Assembly: GCA_963749875.1 (NCBI GenBank)
Contig: CAVVOX010000002.1
Span: 1,736,001 to 1,800,000, forward strand
Length of the DNA: 64,000 bases
Reading direction: 5' to 3'
Source of the DNA: JAHQVI01 sp963749875
GTDB lineage: Bacteria; Pseudomonadota; Alphaproteobacteria; Rhizobiales; Rhodomicrobiaceae
The notes under the pieces are model-generated. The model had not been told where the DNA came from and did not search any database. It saw only the letters and a list, made by a program, of their open reading frames with translations. Positions 9,081-18,315 of the stretch are shown here, piece after piece. The translations under genes were made by a program, and so were the position numbers. Positions within the stretch are counted from its first letter, which is position 1, and each line of letters begins with the position of its first letter.

Positions 9081-9188
9081 TTCTTAGCCCAACGCGCGTC
9101 CAATTGGACGCGGACAGTTGCGCTCGTCTTTTGAAATAGATCAACTTGACCTCGTTCAATCGAGCCCACTTGAACGAGGGTTGATCTA
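9081..9188 (+). repeat. Dispersed palindromic repeat, copy B (IS-targeted)
   Basis: Same family as 5648-5757. The 52-base palindrome is at 9137-9188 with outer arms TAGATCAAC/GTTGATCTA and inner arms around CCTCGTTCAA/TTGAACGAGG. The first hairpin module is degenerate here (CGCGTCCAATTGGACGCGG at 9095-9113). The insertion sequence at 9189-10042 sits exactly at the CTAG ending the outer arm. Confidence 0.85.
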
Positions 9189-9970
9189 GGCTGCGTTGAC
9201 AAAAGCGGGTAGCCAGATATGGGCGGCAGCGAGCGCGAGGAATCCAGCGTAAGACAGTTTCGTTTTGTCATAGCGCGTGGCGATGCGCCGGAACTGTTTC
9301 AGTTTACCAAACATGCGCTCGATCCGATTGCGATCCTTGTAGGCTTTGAAGTCGCAGGCAGGCGGATCTTTGCGATTTGTTTTCGGCGGAATGACTGGTC
9401 CAATGCCTTTCATGAGCAGGGCAGATCGAACGTCGTCGCTGTCAAACCCTTTGTCCGCCAACATGATTTTCGGTTTGTTGACCGGCAATTTCAACAGGTC
9501 GTCTACGCCGCGATAGTCCGAGGTTTCGCCGCCTGTGAGGACAAAGCCAAGAGGGCGTCCTTTACCGTCTGACCGGGCGTGGATCTTTGTCGAAAAGCCG
9601 CCGCGGCTTCGACCAAGAGCATTTGAATGAGTTCCCCTTTTCCGCCCGCTGCCTGAGCATGAGCGCGAACGGTGGTGCTGTCCATCATGTGAGCCCAGTC
9701 GTCGGTGAGCCCCAGTTCGACAAGCGTTTCGAGGATCGCATCCCACACACCCATCTCCGCCCAGCGCCTGAAACGGACGTAGACGGAATTCCATTTGCCA
9801 TAGTCTGGCGGCAGGTATCGCCACGGTGCGCCCGTGCGCATGATCCACATCATGCCATTGAAATATCTGCGATTATCCTGTGCTGGTCGCGCCCACCGGC
9901 CACGTTCTGATGGAAGGAGCGGGGCAATGATTTCCCACGCTGCATCGCTGACGTCACTCGGATATCCCAA
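9186..9970 (-). CDS. IS5/IS427-type DDE transposase, two frames joined by -1 frameshift
   Basis: Catalyses cut-and-paste movement of the element. The first frame, from the TTG at 9970 with AGGGGAGG just upstream, encodes the N-terminal DUF4096-like domain (SDVSDAAWEIIAPLLP, FNGMMWIMRTGAPWRYLP) and the first catalytic Asp (HMMDSTTVRAHAQAAGGKGE). The second frame encodes LGFVLTGGETSDYRG, MLADKGFDSDD (second Asp) and RIERMFGKLKQFRRIATRYDK (catalytic Glu). The frames overlap at an A4G4 run on the coding strand (9634-9641 here), where a -1 shift joins KGE to GTHSNALGRSRGGFSTK. The stop codon lies outside the IS, formed by flanking CTA. Confidence 0.9.
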
Positions 9971-10042
9971 AGATGCCTCCCCTAAAAGACATCCTTGAAT
10001 CAAAACTCAACTGATTTGGGAATCCCTTTTGTCAACGCAGCC
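9189..10042 (-). mobile_element. IS5 family (IS427-like) insertion sequence, copy 1
   Basis: 854-bp element bounded by 17-bp terminal inverted repeats (GGCTGCGTTGACAAAAG at the left, its complement at the right end), flanked by a TA duplication within an original CTAG target. It carries one transposase in two overlapping frames on the minus strand. It differs from the copy at 31817-32670 by a single base that I could find (G at 9997, A at 32625), which indicates very recent transposition. Confidence 0.95.
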
Positions 10043-10201
10043 TAGCTATGATGATCTGGAAGTTGTGCTCTTCTGTGGCGGGTTACAAGGCCGATCCATA
10101 CAGCCTTAAGCCGCCATCCGCATAGCCCTGACGAGGGGCGACGGCCAGCGTTCGATGCCTTCATGGCGTTTGTGCGGGGGCACAGTTCCCTCGCGCCCGA
10201 C

Positions 10202-11089
10202 CTACCCGTTGGCGGCCAGCGCGGGAACGACGTCCACCGCCACTTCGATCTGATGCGTGCCACCGCCGAGAAGCACGCCGGTCACCGGGCTGACATCCTG
10301 AAAATCCCGGCCATAAGCAATCGTCACATGCTTATCCTGAGGGATCACGTCGTTCGTCGGGTCGAAATCGACCCAGCCGATTCCAGGCGCCCAGACAGAA
10401 ACCCAGGCATGGGAGGCGTCGGCTCCGACCAGCTTTTCCTTGCCCTCCGGCGGACGGGTCAGCAGATAGCCGCTGACATAGCGGGCCGGCAGGCAGAAGG
10501 CGCGCATCGCGCCGATCAGCACATGGGCGAAGTCCTGGCAGACGCCGCCGCGGATTTCGAGCACCTCCTCGATCGTGGTCGCAACGTCGGTCGCGGCATT
10601 GTCATAAGTGAATTCCTCATGGATGCGCTTCGTGAGGTCGGCTGCGCATTCCAGAATCGGCCGGCCGGGCGCGAAGGAAGGCCGGGCAAAGTCGATCAGC
10701 CCCTGGGTGAGCGCGATCTGGGGGGAGGGCATCAGATACTGCACGACATCGATGTCATAGGGCTTCTTCGCCGGCGCGAGCTCGGCCGCGACCTCGTTCC
10801 AGGGCCGCGAAGCGGCAAAGTCGATCGGCGGCGGCGGCGTGACCTCGATGACGCCGCGGGAATGGATCAGCAGTTCCGAATGATGGTTCTCGATCGCGAT
10901 GCTTGCGGCCGGATTGCCGAAATAGTCGAGAAAATCGTTGCGTGCCGCGGGCGCCGGCTCCACGAGCAGCGAATGCCGGATGATACGCTGGCGCTCATGC
11001 GGACGCGGAGCGAGATGAAGAAGATGATGAGCCTGGGCCACGGGAGCGGTATAGTGATAAACCGTCTTGTGGCTCACCTCGAAAATCAT
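10202..11089 (-). CDS. Transglutaminase-like protein with BTLNT N-domain
   Basis: 295-residue papain-fold protein. Residues 1-80 form the bacterial transglutaminase-like N-terminal beta domain (FEVSHKTVYHYTAPV, HLAPRP), and 140-250 the catalytic core with Cys184 (RGGVCQDFAH), His227 (ASHAWVSVW) and Asp243 (WVDFDPTND), so the triad is complete. No signal peptide. It overlaps the upstream ATP-grasp/alpha-E gene by four bases (ATGA), implying coupling. Proteins of this group are predicted to hydrolyse or form isopeptide bonds on peptides made by the linked ATP-grasp enzymes; no substrate is known. Confidence 0.9.
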   Translation of the reverse strand: MIFEVSHKTVYHYTAPVAQAHHLLHLAPRPHERQRIIRHSLLVEPAPAARNDFLDYFGNPAASIAIENHHSELLIHSRGVIEVTPPPPIDFAASRPWNEVAAELAPAKKPYDIDVVQYLMPSPQIALTQGLIDFARPSFAPGRPILECAADLTKRIHEEFTYDNAATDVATTIEEVLEIRGGVCQDFAHVLIGAMRAFCLPARYVSGYLLTRPPEGKEKLVGADASHAWVSVWAPGIGWVDFDPTNDVIPQDKHVTIAYGRDFQDVSPVTGVLLGGGTHQIEVAVDVVPALAANG

Positions 11090-13650
11090 GTGCGTGGACC
11101 AAGGCGCGGACGAGTCCGGGTAATTTCGTCTTCCGTCAGGCTGAAATAACGCCTTGTGATGGCTGCGGAGAGTTTCGGCAAGTCTACCACCAGCTGGGTA
11201 AACAAGGCCCTAAATGCCTCGCGCTCGCCATTGAGAGGCGCCTTCGACAGCGCACTCACATCGGCAAGCCGCACACGGGTCAGCAGATCGAGGATCAGCT
11301 TGCGCTCCTCGCTTTGCGGCGGCTCCTGCGGGGCTCGCGGCAGATCGTCGAGATGCTCCGAGATCGCCATGAGCTGAAAGGCGACGCTTCTCGGATTCGC
11401 CTCGTCGGCCAGCAGGAGGTCGAGCACGAGCGGCAGCGACGGCGCGAACAGATAGCGCGCGCGATAGGTGAGAATGCTGTCTGCGACTTCGAGTGCGAAG
11501 GTCAAGCTGGCCAACTCCGTCGCTTCATCATGCCGCTCGCTGAAGAGCGTTGCGAGAAGTTCGGAAAGATTTGCCGCTCTTTCCATTCTGCGGCCGATCT
11601 CGAGGAAGTTCCAGCCGTAATTCCGCGTCATGTTCTCGGCGGCCATGCCATTGAAGGCGGCGAGCGTCGTTATGCCGTGATCCAAGAGGTCGAGCGCCTC
11701 GGCAAGGCTTGCCGGCTCTTCATCGCCGCTCCAGACGGGCGAGGTTTGGAAGGTCTGCAAGGTGCGCCAAAGCTCCACCGACAGCCGGTCGCGGATCAGG
11801 CTGGCGACGCGGTGCACATTGCTGAGCGTCTGCACAAGGCCGCAGGCGCGCCCGCGTCCCGACATCAGCGCGCGGGCCCGCTGCTCGATGGAGGCGTCCT
11901 CCTGCGGAAGGGAGACGAGCGTGTCTTCCTTGGCCAGGATAACATCCAGCGCCTGGATGACGGTCTCGCGGTGCTGCAGGGCGCCGGCGTCGGGGTCGAG
12001 GCGGGTGAGCGCACCGCGCAAGAGGCGCATGATCCAGTCGGCGCCCTCCGCATAGCGTCCGAGCCAGAAGAGATTGTCCGCGATCCGGCTGCGCAGGCCC
12101 GTCCCGCCGCGGGAGATTTTCGGTGCCTCCAGGCTCGTCTGCAGGCGGCTGACATAGGGAGCGACCTCGGCATCGGAAAGCACCCAGACATCGCGCGAGC
12201 GGACTTGCTGCGGAAACAGTCCCGGCCCGGCCGCGCCATCGATCTCGATCGCGATCCCGCCCGGCATAATCCGGTATTCGCCGCGGACCAGCGTTGCGTA
12301 GAGGCGGACCATGACGCTGCGCGCTTCCATGCCGCCCCGCGTCCAGGACGGCAGCGTCGCAAAGCCCGACCTCTCCTCGGCCACGAAATTGTGGCCGTCG
12401 ATCTCGATGCCGCGAAGCAGCGCATCGCGCTCGGCCGGCTCCATTTCACCGGGCACGGAGCCGGTCTGCGGACGGCCCGGGCGTCCCGTACCCTCCTGGG
12501 TGGCGCGGATGGTCAGGCCGTCGAGATTGGCGAGAACATGCTGCCTGGCGACCGGATCGCCAAGCCACCAGCGCTGCTGGTCCCAGATCGCCAGCTCCTC
12601 GCCGAGAAGCTCCTTGCAGAGCACCGGCAGATAAGGGCTCAGCCCGCGATTTTCCACGACCGCCGTGCCGACGGCATTGGCCGCCAGATCGGGGTTGGTC
12701 TTCAGGGCCTGAACAAAGCCGGCCGGACCGAGATAGCCGCGCGGATCGAGTTGCAAGGGGTCCGACTGCTCGCCGGCGACGCAGCGCAGGATAAGATCGA
12801 TCGGCCGCAGCCCTTCCAGCGTCTTCATGTAAAGCCGGTTGCCGAGAACCCGCAGATCACCGCCCTCAACGAGGAGAAGGCTGAGATAGCGCGCGAGATA
12901 GGCGTGGCCGAAATAATCTTCATGATGCGCGCCGGGCGTCAGAAGAGCGACCGGAGCGTCGTCCCGGCCGGCGCGCGCGAGCAGCTCGGTATACATGGCA
13001 TTGAAAAAGGGCGCGAGCCGAAGCGCCTTGGAGACGAGGAACAGGTCGCTCGACACACGCGAATGAACGACCCGGTTGGCGAGGGCGAAGCCCAGCCCCG
13101 CCAGGGTCTCGGCGTGGGTGTCGATGACGCGCCAATTGCCGGCGGCATCGCGCGTCACATCCATTGCGCAATAGCTGAGCCTTCCGCGTCCCGGCTCGGT
13201 GCCGCTCAGCGGGCGCAGAAAGGCCGTATCGCCCAGAATAAGCTGAGGCGGGATGTGCCCCCCCTGAAGAAGTTTCTGTTCGCCATAGACATCGTCGAGT
13301 ATGCCGGCAAAGAGCCGGGCGCGCTGGATCACCGATCGCTCCAGAAAGCGCCATTCCTCGGGCGAGAAGATCAAAGGGATCAGATCGATCCGCCAGGGCT
13401 CGTCGACGCTGTGCGCCTCGGCGAAAATGTCCTGGGCAATGCCGTTTTCCTTGACGAGACGGCGCAATCTTTCGGCGCGGCTTGCCTGCTCGGCCGGGGT
13501 GAAGGTGCCGAAACGCTGAGCGAATGGCTGCCAATGCTTGCGCTTTCCGCCGCGAGGATCGAGCAACTCGTCGAAGCGCTGGCCGTCCGCAGCGTATTTT
13601 TCGAATGGATCCCCACGAGACGGGTCGACCCCTTCGGTCATCGTCATCAT
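11086..13650 (-). CDS. Circularly permuted ATP-grasp type 2 / alpha-E domain fusion protein
   Basis: 854 residues. The first ~480 are a circularly permuted ATP-grasp (DUF404/DUF407 type): SYCAMDVTRDAAGNWRVIDTHAETLAGLGFALANR, PVALLTPGAHHEDYFGHAYLARY and RPIDLILRCVAGEQSDPLQL are typical. The last ~310, from about LRSRIADNLFWLGRYAEGADW, are an alpha-E helical domain (DUF403). The same two domains occur as separate genes at the head of this cluster, so the cluster holds both a split and a fused set. Predicted role is ATP-dependent peptide or amide ligation with the transglutaminase-like partners. Complete, no frameshift. Confidence 0.92.
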   Translation of the reverse strand: MMTMTEGVDPSRGDPFEKYAADGQRFDELLDPRGGKRKHWQPFAQRFGTFTPAEQASRAERLRRLVKENGIAQDIFAEAHSVDEPWRIDLIPLIFSPEEWRFLERSVIQRARLFAGILDDVYGEQKLLQGGHIPPQLILGDTAFLRPLSGTEPGRGRLSYCAMDVTRDAAGNWRVIDTHAETLAGLGFALANRVVHSRVSSDLFLVSKALRLAPFFNAMYTELLARAGRDDAPVALLTPGAHHEDYFGHAYLARYLSLLLVEGGDLRVLGNRLYMKTLEGLRPIDLILRCVAGEQSDPLQLDPRGYLGPAGFVQALKTNPDLAANAVGTAVVENRGLSPYLPVLCKELLGEELAIWDQQRWWLGDPVARQHVLANLDGLTIRATQEGTGRPGRPQTGSVPGEMEPAERDALLRGIEIDGHNFVAEERSGFATLPSWTRGGMEARSVMVRLYATLVRGEYRIMPGGIAIEIDGAAGPGLFPQQVRSRDVWVLSDAEVAPYVSRLQTSLEAPKISRGGTGLRSRIADNLFWLGRYAEGADWIMRLLRGALTRLDPDAGALQHRETVIQALDVILAKEDTLVSLPQEDASIEQRARALMSGRGRACGLVQTLSNVHRVASLIRDRLSVELWRTLQTFQTSPVWSGDEEPASLAEALDLLDHGITTLAAFNGMAAENMTRNYGWNFLEIGRRMERAANLSELLATLFSERHDEATELASLTFALEVADSILTYRARYLFAPSLPLVLDLLLADEANPRSVAFQLMAISEHLDDLPRAPQEPPQSEERKLILDLLTRVRLADVSALSKAPLNGEREAFRALFTQLVVDLPKLSAAITRRYFSLTEDEITRTRPRLGPRT

Positions 13651-13889
13651 CTTTTTGCAGAAATCCCTATTGCTGAGCCGCTTAACTCTTTCGCCTCAAG
13701 GCCCGGGACAGGGCCTGAAACTGAAGCACGTGAGAAATCGTATGCCACCACAAGATGCGCAAGGCTGAGCTCAATTTGATCGAATTCTAGCATCGGGAAT
13801 GCAACGCCGCTAGTAAACTCGCCGTCACATCCAAAGGTGGCGGACCGCTTGTTGACAATCGGCCACGTCGTATCCCGTCCAGGATCGGC

Positions 13890-16800
13890 TCAAAGGCCGA
13901 GCCGCAGATCCAATGTGTAGGGATATTCGGGATTGACGTTCGCCGGCGCGACCGCCGCGCTGCCCGGCGTGTGGCCGATGGTCTCGAAGCGCGCAAGCCT
14001 GCGGCTTTGGGCTTCATAGGCATTGACCGGGAAGGTCTCGAAGGCGCGTCCGCCGGGATGCGAGACGTGATAGCGGCAGCCTCCGATCGCGCGTCCGCTC
14101 CAGCGATCCACAATATCGAAGACGAGCGGCGCATGAACCGGGATCGTCGGATGCAAGGCCGAAGCAGGCGCCCAGGCGCGGAACCGCACGCCCGCGACAT
14201 ACTCGCCATGCATGCCGGTCGAGGTCAGCGGCAGGGTGCGGCCATTGCAGGCGACGGCGTAGCGCTCGCCCGTCATGTGGCGGACCTTGACCTGCATCCG
14301 CTCAAGCGATGAGTCGACATAGCGCGCCGTGCCGCCGACGACGCCCTCCTCGCCGAGCACATGCCAGGGCTCCAATGCCTGGCGCAGCTCCAGCTCCAGA
14401 CCGCCATGCTCGACCGTGCCGTAAAGCGGGAAGCGGAATTCGAAATGCGGCGCGAACCATTCCGCCTCGACGGGGAAGCCGGCCCTCTTCAGATCGTCGA
14501 TGACGCTCAGCAAATCCTGCCAGATGAAATGCGGCAGCATGAACCGGTCGTGCAGCTCCGTGCCCCAGCGGACGAGCTTGCCCTGATACGGCGTTTCCCA
14601 GAAGCGGGCGATCAGCGCCCGCAGGAGAAGCTGCTGCGCAAGGCTCATCCGCGCGTGCGGCGGCATTTCGAAGGAGCGAAACTCGACAAGACCGAGACGC
14701 CCAGTCGGACCGTCGGGCGAATAGAGCTTGTCGATGCAGATCTCGGCGCGGTGGGTGTTGCCGGTCACGTCGATCAGCAGATTGCGGAAGAGCCGGTCCA
14801 CCAGCCAGGGCGGGATATGGCCATTTGCCGGATCGGGGATCTGGGCGAGCGCGATCTCCATCTCATAGAGCTGCTCATGGCGTGCCTCGTCGATGCGTGG
14901 CGCCTGGCTGGTCGGGCCGATGAACAGGCCGGAGAACAGATAGGAGAGCGAGGGATGATGCTGCCAGTAGGTGATCAGGCTGCCGAGCAGGTCGGGCCGG
15001 CGCAGGAAGGGGCTGTCGGCAGGCGTCAGGCCGCCGAGCACGATATGATTGCCGCCGCCCGTGCCGGAATGGCGGCCGTCGAGCATGAATTTTTCCGTGC
15101 CGAGCCGGGCCTGATACGCTTCTTCATAAAGAGCGGTGGTGATGTCGACCGCGTCGTCCCAATTGGTGGAGGGATGAATGTTGACTTCGATCACGCCGGG
15201 ATCGGGCGTCACCTTGATGGAATTGAGCCGGCTGTCGAAAAATGGCTCGTAGCCCTCGATGTGGATACGGATGCCCGATTCCGCGGCGGCATCCTCGACG
15301 GCCGCGACAAGGGCCGCATAATCTTCCGCATCGACGACCGGCGGCATGAAAACGTTCAGATGGCCATCACGCGGCTCCACGGTCAGGGCCGTGCGCACCG
15401 ATCCGACGATGTCGTGCGGCACATCCAGCTCTGCGGGCGGCACTTCGAGCGCGACGGCCTGGCGGTCCTGCAGGAGCGTTTCCCGGCGGGGCAACGCACG
15501 TTGCTGGCCCATCGGGTCCGCCGGAATGATATGTGGGTAGTTGATCGGAGCGATATAGGGCAGGCCGCCGAGCGGCAGGCGAAAGCCGGCGGGTGAGTCG
15601 CCGGGGATCAGGAACAGCTTCTCCCGCCGGAAGGTCCAGCGCGCCGTCACCCAGCGGCGGCCGCGTTCTTGCGAATGCCACACCTGGATCGGCAGGACGT
15701 AGCTCGTCGGCTTGGAAAGGCCGCGATCGAAGACCCGGATGACGCGCTCGCGCTCGGCCGGATCGTCCAGCTTGTTGGTTCTGGCATCGAGATTGACGGG
15801 CAGCTTCTGCTCGATCAGCAGAAAATGCGCCGGGTCCTCATAGGCGGGGATGGCGCTTTCCTTCGGCAGGCCGAGCTTGCGCGTGAGCGCCGTGGTGAAG
15901 CGCTCGGCATCTTCGAGGCTGGGCGTGGTTTCGCTAACCTCTTCGTCGATCAGGGCCGGGTCGCGCCAGAGCGGCTCGCCATCCGCACGCCAATAGACCG
16001 CGAAGGCCCAGCGCGGCAATTGCTCGCCGGGATACCATTTGCCCTGTCCGAAATGGAGAAGTCCGCCCGGCGCGAAACGATCGCGCAGACGGCGGATCAG
16101 ATTTTCCGCATAGCGCCGTTTGTTCGGGCCGACCGCAGCGGTGTTCCATTCCGCGCCGTCCATATCGTCAACCGCCACGAAAGTCGGCTCGCCGCCCATG
16201 GAGAGCCGCACATCGCCGTCCTGCAACCGCCGGTCTACCTCATAGCCGGCGCTGGTGATCGCCGCCCATTGCTCATCCGTGTAGGGCTTGGTCACGCGCG
16301 GCGACTCGGCAATGCGGGTCACCTTCATGTCGAAGGAGAAATCGACCTCGGCCGGCTCATGCCCGCCGGTGATCGGCGCGGCGCTGATCGGGCTCGGCGT
16401 TGCGGCGAGCGGAATGTGGCCCTCGCCGGCCAGCAGGCCGGAGGTCGGATCGAGCCCGATCCAGCCTGCGCCGGGGATATAGACCTCCGCCCAGGCGTGC
16501 AGATCGGTAAAATCGACATCGGTGCCCGTCGGGCCTTCGAGCGCCTTCACATCCGGGGTCAGCTGGATGAGATAGCCGGAGACGAACCGCGCAGCGAGGC
16601 CGAAATGGCGCAGGATCTGGACGAGCATCCAGCCGCTGTCCCGGCATGAGCCGGCCTGACGCGCAATCGTCTCGTCGGGGGTCTGGACGCCCGGCTCCAT
16701 GCGGATCAGATATTTAACGTCGTTCTGGACCTGCTGGTTGAGCTGGACCAGAAAGTCGATCGTGGACGGCGCCTCGGTCTCCAGCCCCGCCAGATAGTCC

Positions 16801-17183
16801 TTGAACAGCGGCCCGATCGGGATCGACTCCAGATAGGGCGCCAGCTCTTTTTTCAGCGACGGCTCGTAGGTGAACGGCCAGCCCCGCGCATCTTCATCGA
16901 CGAAGAAGTCGAACGGATTGATCACCGCCATATCGGCGATGAGATCGACGGTGACGGTGAATTCGCGGGTCTTCTCGAGAATGACCAGGCGGGCGAGATA
17001 ATTGCCGAACGGGTCCTGCTGCCAATTGAGAAAATACTCCTTGGGTGTCAGCGTGAGCGAATAGGCGAGGATCGGCGTCCGGCAATGCGGGGCGGGACGC
17101 AGCCTAATGACCTGCGACCCCATGCCCGTCAGCCGATCGTAGTAATATTCCGTCTTATGCGTCAGCGCGACATGCAGTGTCAT
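13890..17183 (-). CDS. Transglutaminase-DUF2126 protein
   Basis: 1097-residue protein of the DUF2126 family. Residues 1-110: BTLNT beta domain (LTHKTEYYYDRL, IRLRPAPHCRTPI). Residues 140-260: transglutaminase core with Cys180 (RQAGSCRDSGWML), His229 (DLHAWAEVY) and Asp245 (IGLDPTSG). The remaining ~800 residues are DUF2126, containing VRLSMGGEPTFVAVDD, GGLLHFGQGKWYPGEQLPRW, EVNIHPSTNWDD, LDGRHSGTGGGNHIVLGG and DPANGHIPPWLVDRLFRNLL. This C-terminal part resembles amidoligase/glutamine-synthetase-like folds according to published family analyses, which I recall but could not check. ATG start, cytoplasmic. It lies between the alpha-E gene and the ATP-grasp fusion. Confidence 0.92.
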   Translation of the reverse strand: MTLHVALTHKTEYYYDRLTGMGSQVIRLRPAPHCRTPILAYSLTLTPKEYFLNWQQDPFGNYLARLVILEKTREFTVTVDLIADMAVINPFDFFVDEDARGWPFTYEPSLKKELAPYLESIPIGPLFKDYLAGLETEAPSTIDFLVQLNQQVQNDVKYLIRMEPGVQTPDETIARQAGSCRDSGWMLVQILRHFGLAARFVSGYLIQLTPDVKALEGPTGTDVDFTDLHAWAEVYIPGAGWIGLDPTSGLLAGEGHIPLAATPSPISAAPITGGHEPAEVDFSFDMKVTRIAESPRVTKPYTDEQWAAITSAGYEVDRRLQDGDVRLSMGGEPTFVAVDDMDGAEWNTAAVGPNKRRYAENLIRRLRDRFAPGGLLHFGQGKWYPGEQLPRWAFAVYWRADGEPLWRDPALIDEEVSETTPSLEDAERFTTALTRKLGLPKESAIPAYEDPAHFLLIEQKLPVNLDARTNKLDDPAERERVIRVFDRGLSKPTSYVLPIQVWHSQERGRRWVTARWTFRREKLFLIPGDSPAGFRLPLGGLPYIAPINYPHIIPADPMGQQRALPRRETLLQDRQAVALEVPPAELDVPHDIVGSVRTALTVEPRDGHLNVFMPPVVDAEDYAALVAAVEDAAAESGIRIHIEGYEPFFDSRLNSIKVTPDPGVIEVNIHPSTNWDDAVDITTALYEEAYQARLGTEKFMLDGRHSGTGGGNHIVLGGLTPADSPFLRRPDLLGSLITYWQHHPSLSYLFSGLFIGPTSQAPRIDEARHEQLYEMEIALAQIPDPANGHIPPWLVDRLFRNLLIDVTGNTHRAEICIDKLYSPDGPTGRLGLVEFRSFEMPPHARMSLAQQLLLRALIARFWETPYQGKLVRWGTELHDRFMLPHFIWQDLLSVIDDLKRAGFPVEAEWFAPHFEFRFPLYGTVEHGGLELELRQALEPWHVLGEEGVVGGTARYVDSSLERMQVKVRHMTGERYAVACNGRTLPLTSTGMHGEYVAGVRFRAWAPASALHPTIPVHAPLVFDIVDRWSGRAIGGCRYHVSHPGGRAFETFPVNAYEAQSRRLARFETIGHTPGSAAVAPANVNPEYPYTLDLRLGL

Positions 17184-17279
17184 GCACCCTCCGGCAATCT
17201 CGCTTTCATCGCGGCGTGAGCCGCCGGGGGCGCGGCAACCGAAATCGAAGCTTTGAACACCCCTTGATCCGGCTTGACG

Positions 17280-18315
17280 TTACGGGCTTGTCTGAGACTG
17301 GACTTGGCTTGATATGGTTTGTTTCTGTTCCGAACCTTGCCCTGCACCCGCGTCTTCCTTTTCCTGGCCGAAAAACGCCGCGCCAAGTTCGGCGGTCAAG
17401 CCGATCAGTTCGCGCTGGACCCAATCATTGAGCACGTGCAGCTCGGCAAGAAAATTCCCGTTCCCACCGGCTTTTTCCAGCTCGGTCTGAAACGCCTCCA
17501 CCCGGTCGAAGGCGCGCTGGGCATTGCGGAGCGCGAACTGACAGCGCAGCTTGCGCACCATGCGCCGCATCTCGCCGACGCAGAACGCAACCGAGCGGGG
17601 CAGCTGCATATCGAGCATCAGGAAGCGGGCGACGTCGGCCGGATCGAAGCCGCGATGATAGGCGCGGCGAAAGGCGTGATAGGCCGAAGCCGAGCGCAGG
17701 AGCGCATTCCAGACGCCGGCCTGCTGCTCAGGCGTCAAGTCCTGCATGACGCCCGTCGCCCGCTGAGCGAACTGAACGTCGAGCAGCCGGCTGGTCTGGT
17801 CCGCGCGCTCGATGAACAGGCCGAGCCGGAAGAACGGCCAGCTTTCGTCCCGGTAAAGCGTGTTTTCGGCCACGCCGATCTCCGCATAGCAGCCGCGCTT
17901 GATCGAGTCGCAACTGCGGGACAGCTTGGTTTCCGAAAAATCGTTTTCGGTCAGTCCCAGGAGCCTGGCGTAGAAGTCGTTGAGCTGCATCCACATATCG
18001 GTGGAGATGAGCGGACGCAGGGCGCGCGCATTTTCGCGTGCGGCCCGGACGCAGGCCTGGATCGAGCTGGGATTTTCGAGCATGGTGACATAATAGGCGA
18101 TCACATTCTGCGCGGTCGGCTCGGAAAATTTCTTGGCAAAATTCTCCTGATCGGAATAGAGAGCGAGAATCCAGGCCCAGCCCTCCTGGTCGGGACGGGC
18201 GCGCTGGAAAGAAGATTGCGCCTCGAGGATGCGCGCCATGCTCTCGGCGCGCTCCAGATAGCGGGCGAGCCAGAAGATGGAACTCGGCGTGGCGGGAAAG
18301 CAGTGTGACCGTCAA
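17280..18315 (-). pseudogene. Alpha-E domain protein (DUF403), N-terminal frameshift
   Basis: Helical alpha-E protein of the normal ~330-residue length if repaired. The conserved N-terminus LLSRHAEF...FWLARYLERAESMARILEAQ is split between two frames by one extra base near 18279-18280. The rest is intact: SDQENFAKKF, CDSIKRGCYAEIG, RDESWPFFRLGLFIERADQTSRLLD and SAYHAFRRAYHRGFDPADVARFLMLD. The likely start is the TTG at 18315, overlapping the restored TGA of the upstream ATP-grasp gene as TTGA. An internal ATG at 18239 could give a shortened 319-residue protein. Confidence 0.8.

Noticed and set aside
11314..13779. 821-codon open frame on the plus strand
   Set aside because: It lies antisense to the ATP-grasp/alpha-E fusion gene, whose protein is clearly conserved. 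Long antisense frames are common in GC-rich coding DNA, and the translation has no recognisable domain.
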